A stretch of DNA of 64,000 nucleotides from Pygmaiobacter massiliensis (GCA_022778585.1 JALFTI010000010.1:124001-188000); one strand, 5' to 3'. Numbered from the stretch's first letter, positions 1 through 10,650 are shown. A program made the numbers and translations. Notes: a model not told the origin generated them from the sequence alone.

Positions 1-1
1 G

Positions 2-322
2 CTTCTGCCCGGAGCTACCGACCAGGAAATTGATTTATTGGAAGAAAACCTTGCCCATATGCAAAGCATGACCCAGCTTTTGGAAAGCGGGCACACCGTA
101 TACGAAATTATCAATATGGTAATGGCCGGCTTCTCCCCAAATGTACTGGATGAACAGCCGGTCTGTTATCACTGCGACTGCAGCAGAGAGCGGGTGGAGC
201 GCGCCTATATCAGCCTGGGCAAAAAGGAGCTTGCAAAGATTGCCAGCGAGCAGGAAGAGGTAGAACTGACCTGCCAGTTCTGCAATAAAGCCTACACCTT
301 CCGCACTGCGGATTATATTTGA
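2..322 (+). CDS. hslO: Hsp33 redox chaperone, C-terminal part (partial)
   Basis: The reading frame is open from the left edge, so the 5' part lies outside the window; about 106 residues are visible. They carry the zinc-binding redox switch of Hsp33: a CxC pair (HCDCS) and, about 30 residues later, a CxxC pair (CQFC). In the family these four cysteines hold zinc when reduced and form disulfides under oxidative stress, which activates the holdase in the cytoplasm. A hairpin with a T run follows the stop, and radA starts 51 nt further on the same strand. The identity is secure; the start cannot be seen. Confidence 0.93.
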   Translation, partial: LLPGATDQEIDLLEENLAHMQSMTQLLESGHTVYEIINMVMAGFSPNVLDEQPVCYHCDCSRERVERAYISLGKKELAKIASEQEEVELTCQFCNKAYTFRTADYI

Positions 323-352
323 CCGTTTTTCCATTGTATTGGAACGGTTTTT
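323..352 (+). terminator. Candidate terminator after hslO
   Basis: CCGTT (323-327) can pair with AACGG (343-347), with CCA/TGG inside, followed by five T. It sits just after the hslO stop and before the radA ribosome site. The stem is short, so read-through into radA is likely. Confidence 0.5.
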
Positions 353-373
353 GCTTAGAAGGAGCTTTCACCG

Positions 374-1750
374 GTGAAAGAAAAAAGCAAAACCATTTAT
401 GTGTGTACCAGCTGCGGAGAGCAAACTCCCCGCTGGATGGGCCGCTGCCCCAACTGCGGCGCCTGGAACACCTTGGCGGAAGAGGAAATTCGCCCGCAGC
501 CAGCCGTACGGGCCGGTAAAGCTGCACCTGTTTTAAAAAGTGAACTGCAGGCTGCCCGCCTGTCGCAGATTGATACAAACGACGAGCGAAGCCGCATTGT
601 AACCGGCATTGGGGAACTGGACCGGGTACTGGGCGGGGGTATTGTGATTGGTTCAGTTGTGCTGCTGGGTGGTGAGCCGGGTGCCGGAAAATCCACACTG
701 CTTTTGCAGATTTGCGCCCGGCTCACCGCACCGCTCACGGTTTTGTATGTAACGGGTGAAGAATCGCTGCGCCAGATCAAACTGCGTGCTGACCGGTTGG
801 GCGTTTCGGGTGAGCAGGTGACAGTTGCCGCCGAGACCGAAATTGAACAGGTAACCGAGCTGATTCGTACAAACAAGCCAAGCCTTGCCATTATCGATTC
901 CATTCAGACCATGCATTCGCCGGCAGTCAATTCCTCCGCGGGCAGTGTTTCCCAGGTAAAAGAGTGCGCCGCCCAGCTGTTGGAGGTTGCCAAAACGCTG
1001 GAAATTCCCGTGTTTATTGTGGGGCATGTAAACAAGGACGGAGCCATTGCCGGCCCCAAGGTGATGGAACACATTGTAGATACGGTGCTGTACTTTGAGG
1101 GCGACCGCCTTTTGCCTTACCGCATTCTGCGGTCGGTCAAAAACCGCTATGGTTCCACCAACGAGATTGGCATGTTTGATATGACCGCAAAGGGTCTTTC
1201 CCCCATCGAAAATCCCTCCCGCATGTTGCTGGAAGGCCGCCCGCTGGGCGTTTCCGGTACCTGCGTTGCCTGCACGCTGGAAGGCAGCCGCCCTATTTTA
1301 TCCGAAGTGCAGGCCCTTGTAACCAAAACCAGCTTTGGTACCCCGCGGCGCACTTCATCCGGCTTTGATTTTAACCGGGCAAACCTGCTTTTGGCCGTAC
1401 TGGAAAAGCGGGCCGGGTACTTTATGGGCAACCTTGATGTTTATCTGAACATTGTGGGCGGCCTGCGGTTAGACGATACCGCCTGCGACCTGGCTGTTGT
1501 GCTTGCGGTGGTATCCAGTCTTCTGGATAAACCCATTGCCGACAATACCATTGCCATTGGAGAAGTGGGGCTCGGGGGAGAAATTCGCAGTATTTCCAAT
1601 CTGGAAGCTCGGGTAAGGGAAGCCGCGCGGATCGGTTTTAGCCGTGTATTGCTACCCCAGCACAGCCTTGCTCAGCTGGATTCATCCCAGTTTCCCGGCA
1701 TTGAGCTGTGCGGTGTTCGTTATCTGCGGGAAGCCATTCAAAAAATCTGA
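374..1750 (+). CDS. radA: DNA repair protein RadA/Sms
   Basis: 458 residues, the usual length. In order: an N-terminal C4 zinc finger (CTSCG near residue 11, CPNCG near 26), a RecA-like ATPase with Walker A GEPGAGKS near residue 100, the RadA-specific KNRYG motif near 255, and a C-terminal Lon-protease-like domain. RadA is a hexameric helicase that drives branch migration of recombination intermediates and supports repair and transformation. The start is GTG, with AAGGAG about 10 nt upstream; no better start lies upstream. It lies between hslO and the export gene pair, all on the plus strand. Confidence 0.97.
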   Translation: MKEKSKTIYVCTSCGEQTPRWMGRCPNCGAWNTLAEEEIRPQPAVRAGKAAPVLKSELQAARLSQIDTNDERSRIVTGIGELDRVLGGGIVIGSVVLLGGEPGAGKSTLLLQICARLTAPLTVLYVTGEESLRQIKLRADRLGVSGEQVTVAAETEIEQVTELIRTNKPSLAIIDSIQTMHSPAVNSSAGSVSQVKECAAQLLEVAKTLEIPVFIVGHVNKDGAIAGPKVMEHIVDTVLYFEGDRLLPYRILRSVKNRYGSTNEIGMFDMTAKGLSPIENPSRMLLEGRPLGVSGTCVACTLEGSRPILSEVQALVTKTSFGTPRRTSSGFDFNRANLLLAVLEKRAGYFMGNLDVYLNIVGGLRLDDTACDLAVVLAVVSSLLDKPIADNTIAIGEVGLGGEIRSISNLEARVREAARIGFSRVLLPQHSLAQLDSSQFPGIELCGVRYLREAIQKI

Positions 1751-1764
1751 AAAATTTTCATCAT

Positions 1765-1814
1765 AAACCGCCTGCCTGTCAGCCAAACTAATGGTTGAAA
1801 AGGGGGCGGTTTTT
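1765..1814 (+). terminator. Hairpin with T run abutting the next start codon
   Basis: AAACCGCC (1765-1772) pairs with GGCGGTTT (1805-1812) and the T run 1810-1814 runs straight into the GTG at 1815. The G-rich 3' arm (AGGGGGCGG) is also the only ribosome-binding sequence for that GTG. The hairpin could therefore act as a radA terminator and also mask the Shine-Dalgarno of the next gene. Confidence 0.55.
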
Positions 1815-2801
1815 GTGACGAAAAAACAGAAAGGATCTCTTGCGATTGTCCTGTTGGCAGCGGCAATCATCTTATGCCTGCCGGCAGCGTTCAGCCGCAG
1901 CCTGCCGGTCTGCCAGGTTATTCGGCCCAGTCTTCAGGATTATACCCGCACGGTGAGCTGTTCGGGCAAAGTGAAGGCTGCACAAACCAGCGAAATTTCG
2001 CTCAGTGTTCCGGTATGTGTTGGCCAGGTGTATGTGGAAGAAGGCAATTATGTAACCTGCGGGCAAAAACTGTTTGATGTGGATAAAGAGAAAATGCTTC
2101 AAATTTTAGCCGCAGGCAGCAACCAAACGCTGGACCAATTGGAGGAAGAACAGTTGGAACAGCTTGTCAGTGTATTGGGCAGTATGGACTTTTCTGCCCA
2201 GCAGCAAGCTGTTCCCGACGCTGTGTACGCCACACAAACCGGTACATTGACCAGCTTTGATGCCCAAAACGGTGACATTTTGGCCGCTTCCAGCAGCATT
2301 GGCACCATACAAATCGGCAGCCAACTGCTTTTGGAGCTGACGGTTCCGGAAGATCAGCTGGGTAATTTTTATGCTGGCTGTTCGGTTGTTTTCTCCCCGG
2401 TAGCATATCCGGACCGGGAATACTACGCCAGCTTAACCGACCAAGCCGCTAAATTGTTTCGGCAGCTGACCACCACTGGCTACAAAAGTGTCGCCCGCCT
2501 GTATGCTTCTGTGGAAGCCTTTGATGAATATCTGGCCGATGGCCTCACTGTGACCGCAAAGGTCACACTTCCCACCCAGCAGGGAATTCTGGCTGTCCCT
2601 TATTCTGCAGTAGCACAGGATGAAAATGGGGAATATGTAATAAAAGTCTCATCCGGTCGGGCTCAAAAGCAGTATGTAACCACCGGTCTCGAACTTGCCG
2701 ATACGCTTCAAATTACCCAAGGCGTATCCATTACCGACTACCTGCTGCAGAATGCGGCCGATACAAAAGGGGAAGGAGAGCCGATATGGGTCAAATGGTA
2801 A
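1815..2801 (+). CDS. MacA/HlyD-like membrane fusion protein
   Basis: About 328 residues. An N-terminal hydrophobic helix (LAIVLLAAAIILCLPAA) anchors the protein. A lipoyl/barrel-sandwich half follows (SGKVKAAQTSEISLSVPV, then GQVYVEEGNYV), then a second half (TQTGTLTSFDAQNGDIL) and a beta-barrel-like C-terminal region. This is the layout of adaptors that couple MacB-type permeases to export. GTG at 1815 is preferred because AGGGGG lies 8 nt upstream; an in-frame ATG at 1791 has no ribosome site. It overlaps the permease gene by 16 nt, so the two are co-translated. Substrate unknown. Confidence 0.8.
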   Translation: MTKKQKGSLAIVLLAAAIILCLPAAFSRSLPVCQVIRPSLQDYTRTVSCSGKVKAAQTSEISLSVPVCVGQVYVEEGNYVTCGQKLFDVDKEKMLQILAAGSNQTLDQLEEEQLEQLVSVLGSMDFSAQQQAVPDAVYATQTGTLTSFDAQNGDILAASSSIGTIQIGSQLLLELTVPEDQLGNFYAGCSVVFSPVAYPDREYYASLTDQAAKLFRQLTTTGYKSVARLYASVEAFDEYLADGLTVTAKVTLPTQQGILAVPYSAVAQDENGEYVIKVSSGRAQKQYVTTGLELADTLQITQGVSITDYLLQNAADTKGEGEPIWVKW

Positions 2802-3982
2802 AATGCCGGCTTTACGCATTAGCCGACCGGATCCGTCCTTTCCGTACCGCTTTCATTTCGGTTATGGTTGGCATTTTTGCAGTAGTACTGGTGTCGGTCA
2901 TCTCTTCTACCGGCAGCTGGCTTATTAACAAGGAACTGGACAGCCTGGGAATGGACAGCATGCTGCTGGCTTCCGCTGATACACAAGCACTGGTACTGGA
3001 CAGTGAGGTTTACGCCGCAGTCAGCCAGGTAAGCGGGGTAGCGGTGAGCAGCCCCATTTTGTTCGACGCAGGCAGCTGCCGGTTTGGTGAGCGGGCAGAG
3101 CAGGACGTATTTTTTTGGGGGGTAAATGCCCAAGCAGACCAGATGGTGGCATTGCAGATTTTGTATGGGCGAATGTTCAGTCCGCTGGAAGTCACAAATG
3201 GAGATCTGGTTTGTGTAATTGATTCCAAACTTGCACTGGACGCTTACGGCCGGGAAAATGTAACCGGAAAAGAAATCACCTTGATCATAAATGGCGTTGC
3301 GCAAAATTTCACCGTAGTGGGGGTGGCGCAGGCCGGCAGCAGCCTGTTAAACAGTGTAGCAGGAAACATTATCCCCAATTTTATCTACCTGCCTTATACC
3401 ACTCTTTCTTTTTTCAGCGCAAAAAATGGTTATGATGAAATTGCTTTTAAAACCAGCTCAGCTGCCAACACCGAAGAGGTCCGCCGCAAGGTCAGCGAAA
3501 CCGCTGGGCAGTTTTGTACCGAACAGCCGGAAGATTTTGTCCGCATTCAGGACCTGTTCGGGCAGCGGGATACGGTGCAGGGGCTTGTTTCGATTGCTTC
3601 GGTTGTCATGGGGCTGATTGCCGGCGTAGCTTTAGTGGTAAGTGGTATTTCGGTTATGAGCGCTGTGGCCTCCTCGGTGCGAAGGCGCCGGCGTGAGATT
3701 GGTATCCGCAAAAGCTTGGGGGCGCCTATGTCCAGCATTTTGTTGGAACTAATAGCGGATGCCATGCTCAGCACAACAGTGGCCCTATGTTCTGGGCTTT
3801 TTGCAAGCTTTGCACTGCTTGGCGCTTTGCTGCACCTTTTGGGGCTGCCCCAAGGCGGAAATTTGCCGGTGGCTGCAGCCGGCTGCGCCGCCATGCTGTT
3901 GATTGCGCTGATTTTTTCCTTTTTTCCGGCGTACAAAGCGGCGCGCATGCGCCCGGTGGATGCTTTGCGGGAATGGGAGTAA
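2786..3982 (+). CDS. MacB/FtsX-type ABC transporter permease
   Basis: 398 residues with MacB topology: one N-terminal membrane helix (near residues 22-42), a large extracytoplasmic MacB_PCD-like domain, and three helices in the last 130 residues. The last part includes the FtsX-like stretch RRRRREIGIRKSLGAP and the ending PAYKAARMRPVDALREWE, where family members contact the ATPase. ATG follows AAGGAG within the upstream gene. No ATP-binding subunit is encoded beside it, so an ATPase must be supplied elsewhere. It converges on capA with a shared terminator between them. Confidence 0.88.
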   Translation: MGQMVKCRLYALADRIRPFRTAFISVMVGIFAVVLVSVISSTGSWLINKELDSLGMDSMLLASADTQALVLDSEVYAAVSQVSGVAVSSPILFDAGSCRFGERAEQDVFFWGVNAQADQMVALQILYGRMFSPLEVTNGDLVCVIDSKLALDAYGRENVTGKEITLIINGVAQNFTVVGVAQAGSSLLNSVAGNIIPNFIYLPYTTLSFFSAKNGYDEIAFKTSSAANTEEVRRKVSETAGQFCTEQPEDFVRIQDLFGQRDTVQGLVSIASVVMGLIAGVALVVSGISVMSAVASSVRRRRREIGIRKSLGAPMSSILLELIADAMLSTTVALCSGLFASFALLGALLHLLGLPQGGNLPVAAAGCAAMLLIALIFSFFPAYKAARMRPVDALREWE

Positions 3983-4042
3983 CACAAAAAGCAAAGGGTT
4001 TTGTGCAAAATTTTATTTGGAAAAAATATTCGAAACAAAAAG

Positions 4043-4068
4043 CCCCCGAAATAGTTCGGGGGTTTTCT
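4043..4068. terminator. Bidirectional terminator between permease and capA
   Basis: CCCCCGAA (4043-4050) pairs with TTCGGGGG (4055-4062), loop ATAG, followed by TTTTCTTT on plus and CTTTTTGTTT on minus. It serves both convergent genes and almost touches the capA stop at 4069. Confidence 0.85.
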
Positions 4069-5244
4069 TTAAGCCGCAAGCAGCTGCGGGTCAATCCACT
4101 CTTGCAAGGTCGTTTCAATGTAATCCAGGTCAAAATACGGATAATCACGCCGGGCTCCATGCTGCATCATCATTTCCTGCGTATAATCGCGCAAAAGCCA
4201 CACCCGAATATCACTGTAATTGCTGCCATAATGGGTAACAGTCGGAACCAGTTGAACATCTTCCACCGTACACGCCTCATCGCCCTGCTGGCGGAAGGTG
4301 CAGGTAAGAATGTAGCCAAAAAGCTCATCCGGCCGGCTTTGAGCCGACACAAAATTTCCCAGCGAATAGGCACAGAACACTTCACGCCCATCCGAAGCCG
4401 TTAGCCACTCGGCAGGCTGTATCACATGCGGGTGAGTGCCGATAATCAAATCCGCACCCCAATCCGCCATCTTCTGCGCCAATGTCCGCTGTGCATCGGT
4501 TACCTGGTGGCTATCTTCCGTACCCCAATGCACCGATACCAAAACCACATCCGCCTGCTTTTTGGCTAGCGTAATCTGCTTTTCTATCATATCCTCCTGG
4601 CTGGTATAAATAACCTGCGCCTGTGCATTTTGCGGGGTACCAATTCCATTGGTGTGGTCGGTATAGGCAAGGCAGGCAAAGGTTATTCCGTTCTTTTCGT
4701 ACAAAGGAATCTGTGTTTTCTCCTGGTCAACCCGGTACAGACCAAAATAGAGGGTATCATCCGGCATAGCGTCCCAAAACCGCAAAGTTGCCTCAATGCC
4801 GGCACTGCCCTTATCATAAGTGTGATTATTGGACCCGCCAAAAAGCCGCCACCCTACCTGATAAGCCGCTTCTCCCAATTCGCCGGGGGTTGAAAAGCAG
4901 GGGTAGGTGCTGGCAGGCAGCTCGTCGTTCACCAGGGTTTCCTGGTTGATAAAATTCAGATCATAATCCTTATAAAAATAGGCCACATGGGAATAAAGCG
5001 AAGAAAAATCATAGCTGCCGTCTTTTTGGGCTGCCTGCAGGTAAATGCTCCCGTGAATCAGATTATCGCCGCTGGCCGTAAAACGCACGGTACGCACCGG
5101 CTGCGGAGTTGGGGCAGGGGAGGAAACCGGCTCGCTCGTGACTATCGAATCTGCAGGAACTTGCGATCTCCCAGCTGCCCAGCAGCCTGCTAAAAGTAAA
5201 ATGCAAATGCTGCACAAAAAAGCTCCCTGTCGAATCTGTTTCAT
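4069..5244 (-). CDS. CapA-family metallophosphatase lipoprotein
   Basis: About 391 residues. An N-terminal signal ends in a lipobox (LLLAGC), predicting a surface lipoprotein. The body is a calcineurin-like CapA (PGA_cap) domain: SGDNLIHG, then NNHTYDKG, HWGTE and GTHPHVIQP supply the expected metal ligands. CapA proteins take part in poly-gamma-glutamate export, but many clostridial homologues have no proven role. ATG at 5244 is chosen because AAAGGA lies about 9 nt upstream; in-frame ATGs at 5253 and 5271 lack this. It follows asd and dapA on the same strand and is probably their third operon gene. Confidence 0.85.
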   Translation of the reverse strand: MKQIRQGAFLCSICILLLAGCWAAGRSQVPADSIVTSEPVSSPAPTPQPVRTVRFTASGDNLIHGSIYLQAAQKDGSYDFSSLYSHVAYFYKDYDLNFINQETLVNDELPASTYPCFSTPGELGEAAYQVGWRLFGGSNNHTYDKGSAGIEATLRFWDAMPDDTLYFGLYRVDQEKTQIPLYEKNGITFACLAYTDHTNGIGTPQNAQAQVIYTSQEDMIEKQITLAKKQADVVLVSVHWGTEDSHQVTDAQRTLAQKMADWGADLIIGTHPHVIQPAEWLTASDGREVFCAYSLGNFVSAQSRPDELFGYILTCTFRQQGDEACTVEDVQLVPTVTHYGSNYSDIRVWLLRDYTQEMMMQHGARRDYPYFDLDYIETTLQEWIDPQLLAA

Positions 5245-5329
5245 TTTGCACATCCTTTTGGCTTCATACACTCAAAATTGGTAAAAGCGGGCGCTAAAAA
5301 CAAACAGGTCTTCCAACACAGCTTACAGG

Positions 5330-6214
5330 TTATATGCCGTTTTGCTGCAAAAGCTGTTTTAAATGCTCCCGACAGGCTTGTGCCGGTACAGTCAGTGGTG
5401 CACGGCATTGCCCCACTGCAAACCCCATCTCCCTGAGCGCCCATTTTACCGGCATTGGGTTCACATCTTCAAACAAAGCTTCAAACAATTCTCCTTGTTT
5501 TAGGTAAAGCTTTTGGCTTTGTTCTGTTTCGCCCTGCTGCCACAAACTGCAAATGCGGTGCATAACCTGCGGAATTAGGTTTGCCGCCACCGAAATGACC
5601 CCGCGTCCTCCCAGCGCCAGCATGGGTAAAGTATCGGCATCATTTCCAGAATACAAAGAAAACTCCTCCGGGCAAAGTCTGCGGGTTTTGGCCGCCGCCG
5701 CAAGGTCTCCATTTGCTTCCTTGGTACCCACCACATTGGGAATCTTCGCCAGTTGGGCGTAGGTCTCCGGCTGAATATTCACCCCAGTGCGGCCTGGCAC
5801 ATTATACAAAATCACAGGCAGGCTGACACTTTGCGCAATTGCGGTAAAGTGCTGGATCAGCCCTGCCTGTGAGGTTTTGTTATAGTAAGGGGTAACCAGC
5901 AGCAAACCATTTACGCCCAGCTTTTCCGCCTGTTTACTTTGTTGAATGGCATGACGCGTATCATTGGAACCAGTGCCCGCCAAAACAGGTATTCGGCCGG
6001 CAACCCTTGTTACGGTCCGCCCAATCACCCTCAGATGCTCGGTCGGGGTAAGGGTTGGCGCCTCGCCTGTAGTGGCACAAACCAAAATAGCGTCTGTTCC
6101 GGCCTGTAGCTGAAAATCAATCAGCTGGTCCAATACATCCAAATCAAGTTTACGGTCCTTTTTCATTGGCGTTACCAAAGCAACGCACGATCCTGTAAAT
6201 ACACAGGATTTCAT
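5330..6214 (-). CDS. dapA: 4-hydroxy-tetrahydrodipicolinate synthase
   Basis: 294 residues, family length. DapA condenses pyruvate with aspartate semialdehyde in the lysine/diaminopimelate pathway. Visible marks are the N-terminal GSCVALVTPM, the CATTGEAPTLT segment, the NVPGRTGVN stretch holding the catalytic tyrosine region, and GTKEANGD with the Schiff-base lysine. ATG at 6214 has AGGAGG 7 nt upstream; the longer frame to 6262 has no ribosome site. It lies 71 nt after asd, the preceding enzyme. The product also feeds dipicolinate for spores. Confidence 0.97.
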   Translation of the reverse strand: MKSCVFTGSCVALVTPMKKDRKLDLDVLDQLIDFQLQAGTDAILVCATTGEAPTLTPTEHLRVIGRTVTRVAGRIPVLAGTGSNDTRHAIQQSKQAEKLGVNGLLLVTPYYNKTSQAGLIQHFTAIAQSVSLPVILYNVPGRTGVNIQPETYAQLAKIPNVVGTKEANGDLAAAAKTRRLCPEEFSLYSGNDADTLPMLALGGRGVISVAANLIPQVMHRICSLWQQGETEQSQKLYLKQGELFEALFEDVNPMPVKWALREMGFAVGQCRAPLTVPAQACREHLKQLLQQNGI

Positions 6215-6285
6215 GAAAAAGCCTCCTGACAGAAAAAGAGGAAAACAGCCCACCGGCTGCACGGTCCCAAAAACTTAAAAAATGC

Positions 6286-7302
6286 TTAAATCATATCATG
6301 CTGAATCATATAACGGGCAATCTGCACCGCATTGGAAGCAGCGCCCTTGCGGATATTGTCCGCTACCACCCACATATTCAGGCCATTCTCCACGCTGTTG
6401 TCCCGGCGCAGCCGTCCTACATATACCTCATCATGTCCATCGGCAATGCTGGCCAGCGGGTAAGCATCGTGAGCGGGATCATCCAAAACCACAAGGCCTT
6501 CCATCTGGGCAAGTTCCTGGCGCAGGGTGTCAAGGTCGTAGTCCTTTTCCAGCTCTACATTAATGGATTCACTATGGCAATTCAGCACCGGCACCCTGAC
6601 GGTAGTAGCAGTGATCCGGATCGAATCATCCCCCAAAATTTTGTGGGTCTCGTTGATCATTTTGTGCTCTTCTTTGGTATAGCCGTCCTCCATAAATACA
6701 TCAATATGGGGCAGACAGTTGGAAAAAATGGGGTAGGGGAACTTTTCCAGTTTGCAGTCGGTGCCCTCTACATAAGCTTTGGCTCCGTTTACCAGGTCGT
6801 TCCAGCCCTTTACGCCCGCACCAGACACCGCCTGATAGGTGGAGTAAACAATGCGGCGAATCCCATATTTTTTCTGCAATACCCGCAGCGGCAGCATGGC
6901 TTGAATGGTGCTGCAGTTGGGGTTTGCAATAATGCCCTTGTGCTTTTTAATATCCTCAGGGTTCACCTCGGGCACTACCAGCGGTACCTCGGGGTCCATA
7001 CGCCACTGGGAGCTATTGTCAACAACAACACAGCCCTTGGAAGCAGCAATAGGGGCAAATTTTTCCGAAACACTGCCGCCAGCAGAGAACAACGCAATGT
7101 CAAATCCGTCGTCAAAGCTGTGTTCGGTCAGCTCCTGCACGGTATACTCTCTGCCGCACAGGGTCAACTTGCTTCCGGCACTCTTTTTCGAAGCAAACAG
7201 CACATACTCCGAAACCGGCAGCTGATACTCTTCCAGTACCTTTAAAAAGGTACGGCCAACCATACCGGTGGCCCCGACCACTGCAATGCGATACTCTTTC
7301 AT
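6286..7302 (-). CDS. asd: Aspartate-semialdehyde dehydrogenase
   Basis: 338 residues. An N-terminal Rossmann motif (VVGATGMVG) precedes the catalytic-cysteine segment NPNCSTIQ near residue 125, and SGAGVKGWNDL follows. The enzyme reduces aspartyl phosphate to the semialdehyde that supplies the next gene, dapA, and also threonine and methionine synthesis. ATG at 7302 has GAGGAG 11 nt upstream; an in-frame GTG at 7314 is only 1 nt from that site and is unlikely. It is the first gene of asd-dapA-capA and is divergent from queA. Confidence 0.97.
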   Translation of the reverse strand: MKEYRIAVVGATGMVGRTFLKVLEEYQLPVSEYVLFASKKSAGSKLTLCGREYTVQELTEHSFDDGFDIALFSAGGSVSEKFAPIAASKGCVVVDNSSQWRMDPEVPLVVPEVNPEDIKKHKGIIANPNCSTIQAMLPLRVLQKKYGIRRIVYSTYQAVSGAGVKGWNDLVNGAKAYVEGTDCKLEKFPYPIFSNCLPHIDVFMEDGYTKEEHKMINETHKILGDDSIRITATTVRVPVLNCHSESINVELEKDYDLDTLRQELAQMEGLVVLDDPAHDAYPLASIADGHDEVYVGRLRRDNSVENGLNMWVVADNIRKGAASNAVQIARYMIQHDMI

Positions 7303-7348
7303 TCTCCCCAACACTCCTCTGCATTTGGCTTATGGTGTCAAAACCGGC

Positions 7349-7377
7349 TTGCAATGTGCCGCGCTTTGCCCTATAAT
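7349..7377 (+). promoter_or_regulatory. SigA-type promoter for queA-tgt
   Basis: TTGCAA (7349-7354), 17-bp spacer, TATAAT (7372-7377). Transcription would start near 7384, leaving a leader of about 137 nt before queA. Confidence 0.75.
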
Positions 7378-7390
7378 GTATAAGACTGCC

Positions 7391-7435
7391 GATATGACGG
7401 TACTGCCATACCATTTTGGCAGTGATGGTCATATC
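7391..7435. promoter_or_regulatory. Long imperfect dyad in the asd/queA intergenic region
   Basis: GATATGAC (7391-7398) and ACTGCC (7402-7407) are mirrored by GGCAGT (7418-7423) and GTCATATC (7428-7435). It would form a hairpin at the very 5' end of the queA mRNA. It could instead be an operator for either divergent gene. GTCATAT is repeated directly at 7438-7444. No known riboswitch core was recognised. Confidence 0.55.
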
Positions 7436-7520
7436 TTGTCATATGCTTAACAATATAACATCGAACCTTGGTGTTGTCAATTCGCCAGCCGCCCAAAACG
7501 GCAAAGAGAGGTTTTGCTTT

Positions 7521-9696
<2,176 letters not shown>

Positions 9697-9701
9697 ATTG
9701 C

Positions 9702-9730
9702 TTGCATCTATAGCCTTTTTTTGGTATAAT
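9702..9730 (+). promoter_or_regulatory. SigA-type promoter for yajC
   Basis: TTGCAT (9702-9707), 17-bp spacer, TATAAT (9725-9730), directly after the tgt stop and about 38 nt upstream of the yajC ATG. Confidence 0.8.
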
Positions 9731-9768
9731 AATACTGTTATCCAAATTCACATTGTAGGAGGAGAACC

Positions 9769-10083
9769 ATGTATCCGATTTTCTTAGAAGCCGCCACCAC
9801 CAGCACTACTGCGGGATTGACTTCCACCCTTATTACGGTCATCGCGCTGTTTGCCATTATGTATTTTCTGATGATTCGTCCGCAGAAGAAAAAGGACAAA
9901 CAGCTGGCAGATATGCGCAACGCCTTGGATATTGGAGATGGCGTCACCACTATTGGCGGTATTGTTGGCCGCGTAGTTGCCTTGAAAGACGACACGGTTG
10001 TTATTGAAACCGGCACCGAGCGTACCCGTATTCGTTTTAAAAGATGGGCGATTCAGGATGTAGAAAAACTGGTTGTGGAATAA
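9769..10083 (+). CDS. yajC: Preprotein translocase subunit YajC
   Basis: 104 residues. One N-terminal membrane helix (near 17-38) ends in FLMIRPQKKKDKQ, the YajC hallmark, followed by a small beta domain (DIGDGVTTIGGIVGRV). YajC joins SecDF in assisting protein export. ATG follows GTAGGAGGAG. It has its own strong promoter and a downstream hairpin that doubles as the ribosome-site region of the next gene. Confidence 0.95.
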   Translation: MYPIFLEAATTSTTAGLTSTLITVIALFAIMYFLMIRPQKKKDKQLADMRNALDIGDGVTTIGGIVGRVVALKDDTVVIETGTERTRIRFKRWAIQDVEKLVVE

Positions 10084-10103
10084 GGCACAACATAAAATAA
10101 ACA

Positions 10104-10144
10104 ACCCCCGCATAGGATTTAATATCCAATGTGGGGGTGTTTTT
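10104..10144 (+). terminator. Terminator-like hairpin masking the next ribosome site
   Basis: ACCCCCGCAT (10104-10113) pairs with ATGTGGGGGT (10129-10138, one G-U), followed by GTTTTT. The ATG of the next gene is the next base (10145) and the G run in the 3' arm is its only Shine-Dalgarno candidate. The layout matches the hairpin at 1765-1814. Confidence 0.65.
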
Positions 10145-10576
10145 ATGGCTGAAAGACGAAAACAGGCAGCAAAACTAGCACAGCCATCCGGACTTATTCC
10201 TAAAGAATGGTTGGTTGGACCAGTCTGTGCAGTTCTTCTTTTCCTATTATTTTTGTGCATAGCTGCCGCTGCCATGTGCAGAACCGATATGCTGCGTCCA
10301 TTCCTTGGCAATATTACCACTGTGCTTGGCGCAGCAGCCTGCTTTCTAGGTGGTTTTGTTGGCGCAAAGCAAACTGGCAGCATGGGGCTCATAAAAGGTG
10401 CCACATCGGGTGGAGTTTTGTTTTTGCTTTTGGTTATTTTAAGCTTTATACAAAACAGCTTTACCGGAACCGCGTTGCTGATATTGCGGTTTATGCTTTG
10501 GGTATGTTTTGGCGCCGCGGGCGGATACATTGGGATTCTTTGCGCTGAAAAACGAAGAAGACGGCGTCCTAACTAA
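10145..10576 (+). CDS. TIGR04086-type four-helix membrane protein
   Basis: 143 residues. A short basic N-terminus is followed by four predicted membrane helices, with a GGFVGAKQTGSMGLIKG loop between helices two and three and an Arg-rich tail. This agrees with the TIGR04086/YrzE family commonly found beside yajC in Clostridia; its role is unknown. ATG at 10145 is used because the frame upstream runs through the terminator hairpin. Expression probably depends on read-through from yajC and on opening of that hairpin. Confidence 0.75.
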   Translation: MAERRKQAAKLAQPSGLIPKEWLVGPVCAVLLFLLFLCIAAAAMCRTDMLRPFLGNITTVLGAAACFLGGFVGAKQTGSMGLIKGATSGGVLFLLLVILSFIQNSFTGTALLILRFMLWVCFGAAGGYIGILCAEKRRRRRPN

Positions 10577-10610
10577 AAGATAAAAAGGCAGATCAAAATA
10601 TGATCCAGAC

Positions 10611-10650
10611 ATGGGCATAGAAGACTCAGCGCTTCTTTATGCCCATTTTT
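10611..10650 (+). terminator. Rho-independent terminator after the TIGR04086-type gene
   Basis: ATGGGCATA (10611-10619) with AAGA pairs with TTCT/TATGCCCAT ending at 10646, followed by TTTTT. Confidence 0.85.
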
